Shown here: one piece after another, positions 36,417-48,300 of the stretch
Layout: each line of letters begins with the position of its first letter
Numbering within the stretch: position 1 is the first letter of the stretch
From: Promerops cafer
Taxonomy: Eukaryota; Chordata; Aves; Passeriformes; Nectariniidae
Direction: 5' to 3'
Length of the DNA stretch: 64,000 nucleotides
NCBI GenBank assembly: GCA_013398275.1
Contig: VZSE01006462.1
Location: 7,851,778 to 7,915,777 of the forward strand
Translations under genes and position numbers: made by a program
The notes under the pieces: generated by a model
Database searches by the model: none
What the model was told of the DNA's origin: nothing
What the model saw: the letters and a program-made list of their open reading frames with translations, nothing else

Positions 36417-39400
36417 AGCTATGTCGTCACAAATTTAGCCTTATGATATGACCTCCCTGACTGCAGGAACAGTCAAAAAGGAAGATATGTTAGAAACGAG
36501 ACCTTGTTTAACCAGAAATGTCTCTTTTAAATCCTTTTGCATAGCACACTCAGCAGCTCTTTAATAAGAGGACCTTTGATATGAACTGTGTACCTCATTA
36601 CATACTGCTTTATTATGCCGTTTGAATTGCTTTGAATGTCACCTTTGAATGCGAGCTGTCCTTTTATTGTTGAACATTTTGAATTCCCAGTGTCCTAACA
36701 CAGCACTGTGGTGATTTCTACAACTTCAGATCATTGCCCTTCTGAGCAGTTTACTGTACCCTGTGGTTTTGCTTATTTTCTTCTTTTCAAACTGAAAAAA
36801 ATATTAAAAGCAAAAGAAAAATCTATTCTTGAGCAGATGTTTGAGGGAATCTATTGGGATTCTGGGACACCTCCTGCTGCCACGCTGTGTGTGCAGTCCT
36901 CTCATTATTGTGGTACAGAAGAAGGATCTTTTGTGCATTGGTGTAGCCAGATATATAAAATTTGATGGGCATCTGCCACACCTTGCCATGCTGTCCCCTG
37001 CCTCCAAGTGAGACAACCTAGCCCTGTACATGTGCCCAGGGGCTTCTGATACAGAGAATGCTGGCTAAGCTAAACAGCAAAGTGCCTGATGAAAGACAAG
37101 AGCAGCGTGACTCTCACTACAGAGAAGCAGACATAAAATTTGGCAGCTGAAGCCATAAACAATTTAGTCCTCCTGAGTGTCTCACTGAGCCCATGAGATG
37201 CTTCCCTGCAGACCTCTTGCTCCAGTGAATGAACCCATCTGCTTTTGCCATGCAAGCCCAGTGGCTTTGGGGAGCTGTGGAGCATTGGGGAGTTCCAAGG
37301 GGCTTTCTGGTCCCCAGCCTCTGCAGAGGACAGCTGTGGGAGGAGGCTACAGCATAGCCTTCCCCCTGAAGAACAAAATAAATCTTTCAGAACATCCACA
37401 GTACACCATTTGGGAAAAAAATGAAGCCCTGAAGTTAGAAAACTGGTTACCAATTTTGCCTCAGCATTCCAAAGCAACTCACCATTTCTGCAGGAGGCAG
37501 TGTCCAGCTCCAGAAGAGGACAGGGGGACCCACTGAAGTGTCACATTGTGGGGAGATCCCTCTGCACCTCTCTGTGCTGGCTGATGTATTACTTGGGATA
37601 TCCACACAAAATAAATTTACATGATTCTCAACAGATTACCTGTGATATAAACAAAGGAAAAAATAAACCTTCTGTGAGCAAGATGAGTAACATTTCAAAG
37701 TGCCTGTAGTTCTGAGCAAGGATACTTGTGTTGAAAATGCTCATTAAGATAATTACACTGAATGAAGTGTGGGAAGTGTTATCAGAGGGGCAATGGGGCA
37801 AAGTTCCTGCGGGTGGGAGGAGGAGGGAGCCTGGTTAGCACAAGCTGGTGCAGCAGCACCCTGCAGCTGTAGGGGCTGTGCTGCTGCATGAAACTGTGGT
37901 GTGCCCACAGTAGCTGCAGCCAGGAGCACAGGCCTACTTGGACTATACAGTATCTCCCATCTATTTCCATCAGTTGTGGAAATTCTGCATGGTTTCTTAA
38001 AAGTACAAGTAATTTCATCCTTGCTTTCTCTGTTTGTGCTCTGCTTGTTATTTTGTCCTCAATAAATGGATGGGGGTGTGGTCTGTGCAATTGCAGAAAT
38101 ACTGATTTCTTTCAGTATCCTACTACCTTGAACACATTTAGTTTCACCTTCTTCAATTGTCAGATTATTTAAAAATTCTTTTTTTCATTTCTCTCTCAGG
38201 ATTTCCTCCAGCATTTTTTTTTGTCAGTTGTGACAGAAGGATGCCCCACAGATAAATGCTGTGCCACACCTGTGGCAGTCTACCTCGGGAAAAGCCCCTG
38301 CTAGTTTTATGCATGAGCAATGTTCCTGCTTGGGATGCACATGCAGTGCTCCTGTATGGCTCAGGATCCACTCTTGTCTTAGGCTGGGCTGTGCTATGCA
38401 AAAGCAACATCTCTACTTTCTGTGTTTATGCAACTGATGTTTCCTTTAGATAGGAAGCATTTCACATTTTTCTTCTTAAATCTCAGTTTCATTGCACTCT
38501 ATTTCTACAACTTATCTTGCTCACACTGTATTTTAAGGCTCTTCTCCAAATTGTAATCCTGACTTGACTATGAACCTTGTTCTCTCTCTTTGGTGACTGC
38601 AGAGGAACATTTACCTTAAGAAGGCTCTTAGCCCTAAATACCCTTCGTGTGTCAGACTGCCCCAATGTCTTCCATGCTTAAGTACTGTAGACCACCAGAG
38701 CATTCTCACACTGCTCCTTCAGCCTCACAGCTATCCCATTTTGGGGTGCCTTGTCAGCTGCTGGTGCCTCCTTCTAACATGTTGCTTTCTCCCACTCTGG
38801 TGCTAAGCAAAACATGAAAGGCTCGGTCCTTTTGGTTGCTGGCTGTGGCTTGCAAGATGCAGATGTACAGTAAATGACAAGCCTGGTGAGGGGTGTTGAA
38901 AGGAAGCAGTGGTGGGAAGCATTTTAGTTTAAGGAGAAATAGCGTGGGCGTGGTGCAGCACTGAGAGAAAATTGGATAGAAAATGAAATTGGGAAGTGAA
39001 AATCTATTTTTAACAGGGTTTTGAAAATCTGGCTGGGGCCAGGCCCTGTCTGAAATGATGTAGAGCCATAACTATTTCCTGGGGCTTGCATTTTCCATAA
39101 GGAAGAACATCTGATAGCAGAGCAAGAGGTCTGTTCTTTCTGAGTACATCCAGTGAAAGCCTTATCATTCTTATGGGAGAAAACAGAGGACACTTGTTAC
39201 CCTGCACACAGCACAGATGTCTGGCTATTCTCCATGCTAGGCGAGATCTTCTGGGCATGCAGGGAAAATGAGAGCTCAGATGGTGAGAGATGCATCCCTT
39301 TGTAGTAGAGAATTGACAGCTTCTCACCCAGGCAGACATTGTACTTGATGAAGAACTACCAGGAGAGAGATATGCATAAAAAAGGTGATGCAGCTAGTTA

Positions 39401-41192
39401 CTATATCCAATGAGTTTATAACAAAAATACACATTTTTGTTTCTACAGTCAGGATTCTCTGTGCTCTGTGCTTTGTGAGGGTGCTCACAGGAGGAAGAGC
39501 TGCTGGTGTTGCAAGCAGATCTCTGTGCACTTCCAAGGTGGGGTTCCCTGGATGCCAGGAGGGGTACTGGGGAGCACCTCTGCTGCTTGCATGGGACCAC
39601 ACACTGCCTGGGCACCCTATGTGCCCCTTCCAGCTGAGGGACAGGAGTAGATAGATCCCTCTTGCATATGAGTCATTTGACTTGCTTAGACCCCCCTTTC
39701 TGAGAAGACAAATTGCACCAAAGAATATTTTTTATCCACTGAGGACAAACAAAGGGTGGATATCCTCAGATGTGATTTGGAACAGACATCTGCCTTGTTT
39801 TCAATTGAAGACCTGCAAAAAACCCCAAAAAACTCCTACAGACAGCTGCATCTGGTCTGACAAATTACAGCCCCGAGCCTTCCCAGTGGAGGAGCCAAGT
39901 CCCAGCAGGCAAGATCTGTTGGTCACTGCAGTGGTACACGAAGATAAAACCCCACAGTAGGGTCAGAGGAAATGGTTCAGCAGCAGCTCCAGCGGGTCAC
40001 CACTGCCCTGCAGGCACCAGCAGAGCATTTAGCTGCAAACCATCTCTCCCCAGTGCCAGGCACTCGGCAGCTGTGCAATGTTGCTGAGAGCATCACTAAG
40101 TCTTTGAGGAATTTTGTTTCCAGGCCTCGGGGCAGTGGCTGGTGTGCTCAGCTGGTGAGCTGGCTGTGGGGAGCTGCTTGGCAAAGGCTGTGCCTGCAAC
40201 AGCCCATGCTGATCCAGAACTGCAGGTGACCCTCCAATAGGCAACAAACCTCACCCTACAGTGCTTTGTGAGGCCATTTCCACTGAAGCACAGCCCCCAA
40301 GCCCTCTTTCTGGCTGGCATGAGTGATTTGGCTGCTGACAGCACAGATGTCTGCACCCGGGTGATACCAGGACCCCAGCACCAGTGCTGCCTCTCTGGGA
40401 GGAGCATGGCCTGTCGAAGGAGCAGTGTCAGGAGCTGCTCTCGGCAGCCTCCTCCTCGCAGGGGTGTCAGGGGCAGACGGTGCCGTTCCCTGGGGCCGGG
40501 CTCTGGCTTCCCGCTGCACAGCCTCAGCCAGAAGGACTGACTGCAGGCGGAGGCGATGCTGCTGCCACCCTCGGGGGTACTGGGCTGCTCTCACCAGCCC
40601 TGAGGGCTTTGTAGAGTCCCGAGGTCAGGTCTCTTGCTGTCATGCTGGAGTGATGGGAGGGTCTGGTTTGCCCTACAGTGAAGGAAATGCAAATGTGGTC
40701 TGAAAACGGAGTGCTGAGGATGGCCAGATCAAAGCAGCAGCATCCAGTTTTCATGCGGGCTACTGAATACAACACTTTCAGTCTGGACAGAGAAACTTCT
40801 CACGGCAGAACAGCAACCCTCCTGATAGTCACTGGCATTTTCTGCTTCCGGAGAGGCAGTGAAGCTGGACTTGAGGCTGTAGAGGGGCGCACAGCAAACA
40901 GCCAATGTAATTATTATGTGCATTTGGGAGAGCAACCTGCTTTCTTCTTTTCCTTTTTTTTTTTTTTTCTGCTTTCTCCTCTTTGTTCACCCGAATAATA
41001 GCTACTATTATTATAGCTATATAGTAGGCACTACCAGTTTAGTTATACTGTGCAACACATCCATAGTAGTGTTGTGTATATGTATGCACATGGAAACCTT
41101 CTGTTTCTGGTGTGGTTAGTTAGCCTCCTTTGGAAACACATCTACTGCTAACAGCTTGTCTTAAGCTGTGCATGAAAACTGTGACACTGAAA

Positions 41193-41278
41193 CTTCCTTC
41201 CTTCCTTCCTTCCTTCCTTCCTTCCTTCCTTCCTTCCTTCCTTCCTTCCTTCCTTCCTTCCTTCCTTCCTTCCTTCCT
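41193..41278. repeat. (CTTC)n / (GGAA)n microsatellite, about 21 units
   Basis: An uninterrupted tetranucleotide array of about 86 bp. On the minus strand it gives open frames with repeating Glu-Gly-Arg-Lys, which are artefacts of the repeat and not proteins. GGAA arrays can bind ETS-family factors in vertebrate cells (general knowledge). Confidence 0.98.
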
Positions 41279-43499
41279 CTCATGCTGAATCCAACAAGAG
41301 GACAAACAGAGAAGAAGCTGCATTGCTGATAATCCAAGGCAAACTCAGGCAGGAGAAGGAGTCTCTCAGGTTGAAGTGCATTCCTTATCTCCACATGCCT
41401 GAATGTCTAAAATCCCTCACATCCAGGAGGGAAGCAGTGCCCTTTTGTATAAAACATCCTGCATTTGGGAAGAAGGTGGTCCTGACAGGTCATCCTAAAG
41501 CCAGTGTGCACGTACTGCCTGGATCTGAATGTCAGATCACTCTCAGGTAAATGTTAACACAGAACTCTTTTTAAAATTTCACCTTCTTATTTGTGAGGAG
41601 AGGATCATGTCCCTGCTTATCAGCTGCTGGCTGGTAAAATGGAGCTGCTGTGGTCTTTCAGCAGGGCAGTTTCAGTTTGTGTGCATGCAGTCCATCCACT
41701 GTGCTCCTCACAGCACTCCCAGCAGAGCCTGCAGCCAGTGCTGCAACACTGCTGTTTTCTGGCTGAGAGACAAAAGCTCTGGCTGGGGAGAGCTTCAACT
41801 AAGACATACCATGGTGACTAAAAGCCATTGAGGCGGATAACTATGAAGCATCAGGCTGAAGAACTGCAGTACCCTTCAGCCTTCAAAGAAATGTTTACCC
41901 TCAAAGACATTTTTCCTGAGCAAATATTCAATTAAACCATCAGAGAATTCTTTTACATTCATATATGGGCACCGGTGGGGGCAGACACTGCAGCTACAGA
42001 AAGTGGGTACTGCCTGGTTTTCTACAAAATGCAAGTTGGTGGAGGGAGCTGCTATCACTCTGAGCCATCTCCAGCACCCAGACTTCAGGTCCTTGGGGTC
42101 ACCCTGGTTTGTAGACTGGTCATATGTAGCTCTCCAGACAGCCTGCAGTGGTAGTGGTGTACTGGAGGTAGGAAATGTTAGGAGGATTTGGCTCATCAGA
42201 AATAGTTTCTTGAAGGGAAAGGAGAAGGTGGAGATCCACTGTAGAACTTTGTCATCTATAATTGGATTTCCCCTTAGGTCTAACTAAAAATAAATTAGCT
42301 AATAGTATATTCAATTAATTTTGCCAAATTTGAGCAATTCTTTTAATTAGGAGGGAAGAACTTAATCTCACAGAAAACAGACAATTTCCAAAGGCTGGCA
42401 GAAGAGTATGCCACCTGAGTATGTCCGTATGAATTGCTGTGAGATGAGGAACACACACACAAACTTACACATAAAATATAATTACATGCAAGTAGTGGAG
42501 ACAGCAGTGCAGTGTGAGCTATTTAACCTTGAGGAAGTGGCAAGGGAGGTTGGGAGGACAGGTATTGTGGAGCTGTTAATTCTTTTAGTGAGATATTGTC
42601 AAGCTAGTGTGTTATGATAAAGTCAAAATTTCATTTTAGTGCTAAGGCCAAGCACATTAATCGAGTGTCCTTACACACATGTGGGTGAGTAGAAGAGGGA
42701 CTGCAGCTTTCACAGCCATGTTGTTGAAAAGTGTTTGCACTTTAGCAATTGCTGCAGGAAGTTTATTTACTAAGCTTGGGAGGAAGCAGGAGGGGAGAGA
42801 CCTGGTGTGGTCGTGGCTTTATTGAGGTTACAGGGCACTGGCACTGGTTGCAGGCAGAAATTTCAGGACACAGAAAGGCATTGGGATCATTGAGCCTTTT
42901 GTCTTTCTCTCAGCACACCCCAGAATGAAGGGCCTTGTGGTGACAGACAAAAAACTCCACAGCTGTAAAAATCCCTCTGTTGGGTCTCTTTTAGTGCCTG
43001 GTGCCACATATTTGTACATGATTGGATTTTAGAAAAGAGCACGTTTAATTCTGATAGCTAGCTACTCCTCTCTGCTATCTTACTGATAGTACAAACAGAC
43101 AAAAGACGAAGTAATAAAATGTTTTGCTGCTTCCCATTTTTTATTAAAGTAACTGTTAACCCACTGGCAGGTTGACAGAACAGTGTGTGGGATTGCAAAT
43201 TATAAAATTTGACAAAAAAATTCTTTTAACCTATTTTACAAACTCATTTTTCATGCACTATGCATTTATTTCCATTTCTGTCTGTCCAGTTGCTCAATAA
43301 AAGAAGCCAATTTAGTATTTACTTCTCTCTTCTGTTATTAGAAAATCTGAACTAAAGAATATGCTGAAGAGAGGAGTGAAAGTTTCCCAGCTGAATCCAG
43401 CTGGATGGACAGAAAACTGCTTCTTTCTGAATGCTCCCTTACATAGATTCTGAAATATTAAGTATAAAAACACTCTAAGTACTTCATGTACTACACTAG
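41279..43499. other. Non-coding stretch
   Basis: No exon or known repeat recognised between the microsatellite and the A/C-rich tract. Confidence 0.55.
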
Positions 43500-43681
43500 T
43501 AAAAAAAAAAAACCCACACCAAAAAAGCCTCTCCAAAAAAACCCCAAAAAATCCCACCACCAAATAAACAAACAAACAAAATAAATTCTCCCCCCACCAA
43601 AAAAAACCCCCCAAAAACCCACAAAAGAAAAAAGAAAAAACAAAAGAAAAAAGGAATAAATAAAAGAAAAACATTAAAAAG
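43500..43681. repeat. A-rich low-complexity tract
   Basis: About 180 bases of A with blocks of C (left half) and A with G (right half), nearly free of T on the plus strand. It includes AAAC and AAAT tetranucleotide runs. A 120-residue minus-strand frame across it (Phe-rich) is a product of base composition. Confidence 0.9.
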
Positions 43682-44840
43682 GAAATCCAGTATTTAGTTC
43701 TTCTAGAGTTTCCATAAAACCAGAGAGCATTTCAGGGGATTTTGAAACCTTCCTTCTCCACAAGCTTACTGACAAATCATGTGTGATGACAAGTCCAGAA
43801 AATTATCAGGAATCTTGTGATCTTTGGTGTTTTTTCCTTACAGTCTCAGTTTGTGTGACTAAACAATTCCTTGGCAAACTTGGCTTTCAATTTTGGAAAA
43901 AGTTTTTAGCCCTTTGGCTGCAGAGCTAACCTCAGGGACCAGAAGTCTAGAGACTGAGTAAACAGAAAAATAGGATAAAAATGTTCATCTTTAAAAATCA
44001 TGTGCTTTTCAAAACAACTTTGTGAGTTTTGAGGTTTGTGGTATGATTGTTGAGTGTGTTAATTTAGGAGTATCAGTTCACATTTGGGAGGATGAGCTTT
44101 CTTCCCTGTGTGTCAACATGGCACCACTCCTTATACTAGGGACAGTTATGGATACTCAGTTGATGCTCCAAGGAATTATGGCCCTGGGTCCAAATCTTTA
44201 GTTTTTTCGGGCTAATTGTGGAGTTCTGTTGTTCTTTTGTGGCAGAGAGCTCGTGTCCTGCAACCCCAGATGAAAAGGTGGGTTGGGGTATTTAATCCAG
44301 CTGCTGCCCCTTTATTTTGATCAGAGCTCATGCCTTGGCCCAGCACTGTCATGGAGAAAAATTTGGATAGTTTTACAGATGAAGGAAATTGGGCTTTTTT
44401 TACTGTGTATTTTTCTGCCACACTGTGCTGTTGGATGTGATTCCTGAGATGCAGCTGTTCTGCAAAACCCAAACCTTTTCTTTCCAGCTGTTGGGAAGAG
44501 GGAGGACAGAGGACCGTCCCCAAAAGCCCACAGGGATAATCAGGAGTGTTATATCACAAAATATTTCCGAAGTCTCAAAACCTTTTTCTTTTGAAACTGC
44601 AATGATGGTCACTGTAGAGACTCCTCTCTAGCTTCTGTGGCACATTACAGCTGTGTTTAAATTAAATGTATTTCTATTCTTAGCCAAATTAACCGGTCTC
44701 TGTCTAAATCTTTCCCAAATTGCCACTGGTCAGACGAGCAGCCTGTTTTAGTAACCTATTTCCACTCTGGAAAGCGTCCATTCGTTATTAATATTTCTTG
44801 TCTCACAACAAATTTTGCTTACGCCTCCCTCTTTACTTAC
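43682..44840. other. Non-coding stretch beside the CpG island
   Basis: No exon recognised. If the island at 44.9-45.3 kb drives a minus-strand transcript, this would be the start of its first intron (donor at 44840 downwards). Confidence 0.5.
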
Positions 44841-45323
44841 TCAGCTTTTGAAAAATGTCTCTGGGCAAATACCATAATAATTCCCCGCTTTCCCTCCTCC
44901 GATGCCTTTTGCTGGCGTGAGGCGTGAGTAGCGCCGCTATAGGCTGGCTGGAGGTGGGCAGAGAAAGGGCAGCCCATTGCCCGGCAGCGATAGCCTGCGG
45001 GCCGGCACGCTCCCACCGCTACCCCTGTAAAAAGCGCATTTTCACCCTCGGTCATTCACAGTGTGAGCCAACAGCTGCCCAGGCAGCAGCCAAACAGCTT
45101 TTTCCTAGGAGGAAAGTGCTCCCAACCGGCTCCCTCCGCCGCAGGGAGCGCGGGAGCGCGCCGGCCGTGTCAGCCGCCCTGTCCTCCTTCATCCGGCGGG
45201 GCAAGCCGTGCTCTCCCTGCAAATCCCGCTGCTAGCCCGCCCGGCCGAGTGGTGTTGATACTCCCTGTGCGATGCCTCGCGGTGCGATGGAAAAATTGTC
45301 CCTCTGGGAGTTTTGGCCGCCGA
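44841..45323 (-). promoter_or_regulatory. CpG island with minus-strand donor; candidate distal FYN promoter/first exon
   Basis: By hand count about 37 CpGs lie within roughly 440 bases (44886-45323), the densest cluster in the window, including GCGCGCC-type runs near 45150. On the minus strand a strong donor, CTGA|GTAAGT, places an exon end at 44841 and an intron start at 44840, so a non-coding first exon could run from within the island down to 44841. FYN lies upstream of CCN6 in mammals and is transcribed away from it, which is the minus direction here. The link to FYN is inference; another gene or a lncRNA is possible. I list the strand as minus because of the donor only. Confidence 0.45.
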
Positions 45324-48300
45324 GACCCAATGCACATCAGCAGCACAATGTGTGCAAACTGAGTGTGCTGTGTTTACCTGGGCGCTGCCTTTTCCTCTTC
45401 TACCTGGCGATGCTCAGCGTGCAGCACTGCACAGAGCAGAGCCACCTTTGGAAAAGTCCCTTTGCAAAAGCTCCAGCTTATGACCCGAATTCTCAGTCCC
45501 CATTAGGTGACACTAGAGCTGTTGTTGCTATAAAAAGAAATCTTCAGTGCTTGCCTCTCAGAGCTGTAGCCATCCAGGAATATCACAGCAAAGCCACTTT
45601 CACATTTTCTGTGGGTTTTTTTTGTGATTATCAAGATACAGGCTTCTCCACAGTGCTCTGCTTGACACTTCCAAAATGGCATTAATAACCCAAGTGGTGA
45701 GAAATGTAGAATCTGCTGACTTGCTGCTGGGTATGGGGCAATTACTGTCTCCTATCTCCCACCAGATATTCTACTTTCTGCAGAAATAAGAATTTCTTTG
45801 CCTGTGTTGGCAGGACACAAAGGGGATTGTGAAACATTCAGTCTTTCCCCACTAAAAAATTCAGCCCAAACTACCCTCCTGCCCCTCTAATGATTGTGAA
45901 ACAGTGCATGTTGCCACCCACACTTAGACAAAACAGACAGCCCCAGGAACAAGGGTTTTTAGTCTCCTGCCAGCCTCACCAAGGCAGCTGTCTACAAGAG
46001 CCTGGGCAAAACCAGGAGACAGAGCAACTGACAGGTCAAAGCCCTGATCTTCAAGTGGCCATGGCCAGTGGAGAGCTTCTCTTGCAGCTGCTGGGCATGT
46101 AGGTACCCATGCTGGGCTGGTTCATTGCTTCTCCTTCTTTTCTTTCTTTTATTAACCCTGCAATTCCTCCCTCAATTTCAAGAAAGACTGGCTTACCTAA
46201 TCAACAGTAAGTGTGAAAAACCCCAACCCATGAAGCAGTGACCAGCTCCTTTGTAAGCACTATCTCTGGCCAAGGCTGACCTGTGCTGAGTGTTGCAGGG
46301 GTTGACAGTGGGGACAGAGGCACTCAGGCCATGCCATGGGGTACTTCTGCTTTGGGCTGCTGGGTAGCAGCTAGTCTTGGCTGGGGATGGCAGCTGAGTT
46401 TGTAGAAAACCTGTATAAGCTTTTGTTCTGTTATGGTTCTTCCAATACTTGTTGCTCTGACCCTGACTAGAGGGCTTCTAAATTACTGATGTGTCCTAAG
46501 TAAAAGGAGGGGTAATAAAAACCCATACAAAGAAGATATGACCCAGATATGTTTCTATTCCTTCTTCCTTCCCTCCCACCCTTTATAAGGAAAGAGGTCC
46601 CTTCTTAGAGGAAAAAACACACACCTGGAGAAAAGCTGCAGCTTAGTTGTCCCCTTATTTCGTTGTGCTGCTGATGTGCATGATCCATGCTGGGAACAAG
46701 GAGTCACTTGTGAGAACTGGTGGCTGAGGGAGCTTGGACCAAAGGAAGCCCCTCACCCCACACAGTGCTGTTCTCTGGAACTCGCACTAGCAGGAGCTCC
46801 ATCAGAGACTGGGTGTGAGCCAAAGTACAAAAAGAAGATAAAAAGGCTGATGGAGAGAAGGAGAAGGTAAGTATAGAAGAAGATACAACAAGTCCTGTAG
46901 CCTGGACAAGAGAAAATGAATGTGGGAGTTCCTTATAGCCTACAAATTAATGTCTGGGATGCATTCAGAGAAGACTTAAAGTGTCATTATTTAAAAGGAG
47001 CAAGATTGTCAAGTGGTTGAACTTCAGATTCAGGCAGGCTGGGGATATGCATTGAACTTGTTTACACAGGAGAAGGGGTTCCTCAAATCCATACTGGACA
47101 GTCTGCAGTCAGAAATGCTGTAGGTCAACAGGAAGCTTCTGCACTCAGTTCTGGAGCTATCTGGCTCAAAATAAACTTCTGTGTAGGGTGAGGTTGAATA
47201 CAAAGATGTAGGGATCTCAGAGATTTTAAATTATAGGTCAAGTGACAGGGCATAAATCAGGAGGGATTCCCTTTGTTACTTCCCTGTGCTCATCATTGTA
47301 CAGCTGGACACATACTGTGAGCAACTTGATGGAGCTGAGGATGTTTGTATGCCTCAGGCCTTGATGTGACTCAATTAGTCTGACCATTTAAGAACTCCTG
47401 GATTTCTCTCTCAAAGGGTCAGAAGTTACCTGTCCTAAATGGCTTTTGGTGCTGCTGAGTGCCTCAGCTTTGATATCATCCAATCAAGATTGAACTGATC
47501 TGCTACTCCAGTGGTTTTCTCCAATTTTCTGTGCTCATCAGTCAGGCTCCAGCCTTACAAATACTTAGGAACAAACCTTTATGCACATCAAATACTCCCT
47601 CTGTAACTGCACAGGTCAGATGAAAGCACATCCTCAAGTCTTTGAAGAACAGAGGCCTGGGGTCCTGGAGGGAAGGTACTCTCAGCTTGTAATACCAGTT
47701 AAATATTAGGCAATCCTATGGCATGAAGAAAATACTAACAACTGGTGTTCAGTATTATTTGCTGCATAGTGTGCATTTTTTCTAAACATTTTATAGCAGC
47801 ACTGATATTCGGGAGAACTGCAAAAGCTGTTTACTTTCCGAGTGCAGTAATTTATCCTGTCAGAAGGGAAGGAAGGAAGGAGAACAAAGGCAGGTATTTT
47901 CAATAGCAGTAATTGCTACTGTGACAGACATCTGCAGAAGGCAAAGGGAGAACTGAGGCACGGCTGTGCTGAGGGCTGCTCCAGACACCAACAGCAACAG
48001 GTCTGTCTTCTCATTGCGGGGACTTGCTCTGATTTCACGACAGACTTACACGGGTTTCTGATCCTATCAGGCCTCTCATGCCACTGGCCTCCCCTTTTCT
48101 TATGTGACTACTGATTTTAGGTCTCAGGTTGTTGTTTTAAGAGAGAGGGACAACCAGGTTTTCTTCAAGCCCAGTTTGTTTTAAAGAAGTATCCATTGGA
48201 TGCTCTGAATGGTTTGTCACCTTTGGAAAGGCAAGCAAAGATATTCCTCTAGGCCAGATTTCCATGCTGCCATGGAAACTCCATTTGTAGGACCCCGGTT

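Larger units (their letters stand above)
31261..41192. other. Long non-coding stretch
   Basis: No exon, RNA gene or clear transposable element recognised in about 10 kb. It contains a 15-bp triplicate at 32016-32060 and an RFX-like motif at 36403-36416 followed by a CRE-like half site. The 166-residue plus frame at 35294-35794 and the overlapping frames near 40.3-40.7 kb have no identifiable domain. A 14-base T run lies near 40955. Confidence 0.5.

Noticed and set aside
41120..41394. Minus-strand frames with repeating Glu-Gly-Arg-Lys
   Set aside because: Direct translation of the CTTC/GGAA microsatellite.
43312..43674. Phe-rich minus-strand frame of 120 residues
   Set aside because: Translation of the A-rich low-complexity tract.
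1..44840. FYN coding exons on the minus strand
   Set aside because: The conserved N-terminal and SH3 sequences of FYN are not found in any frame; if FYN is the neighbour its coding part lies left of the window.
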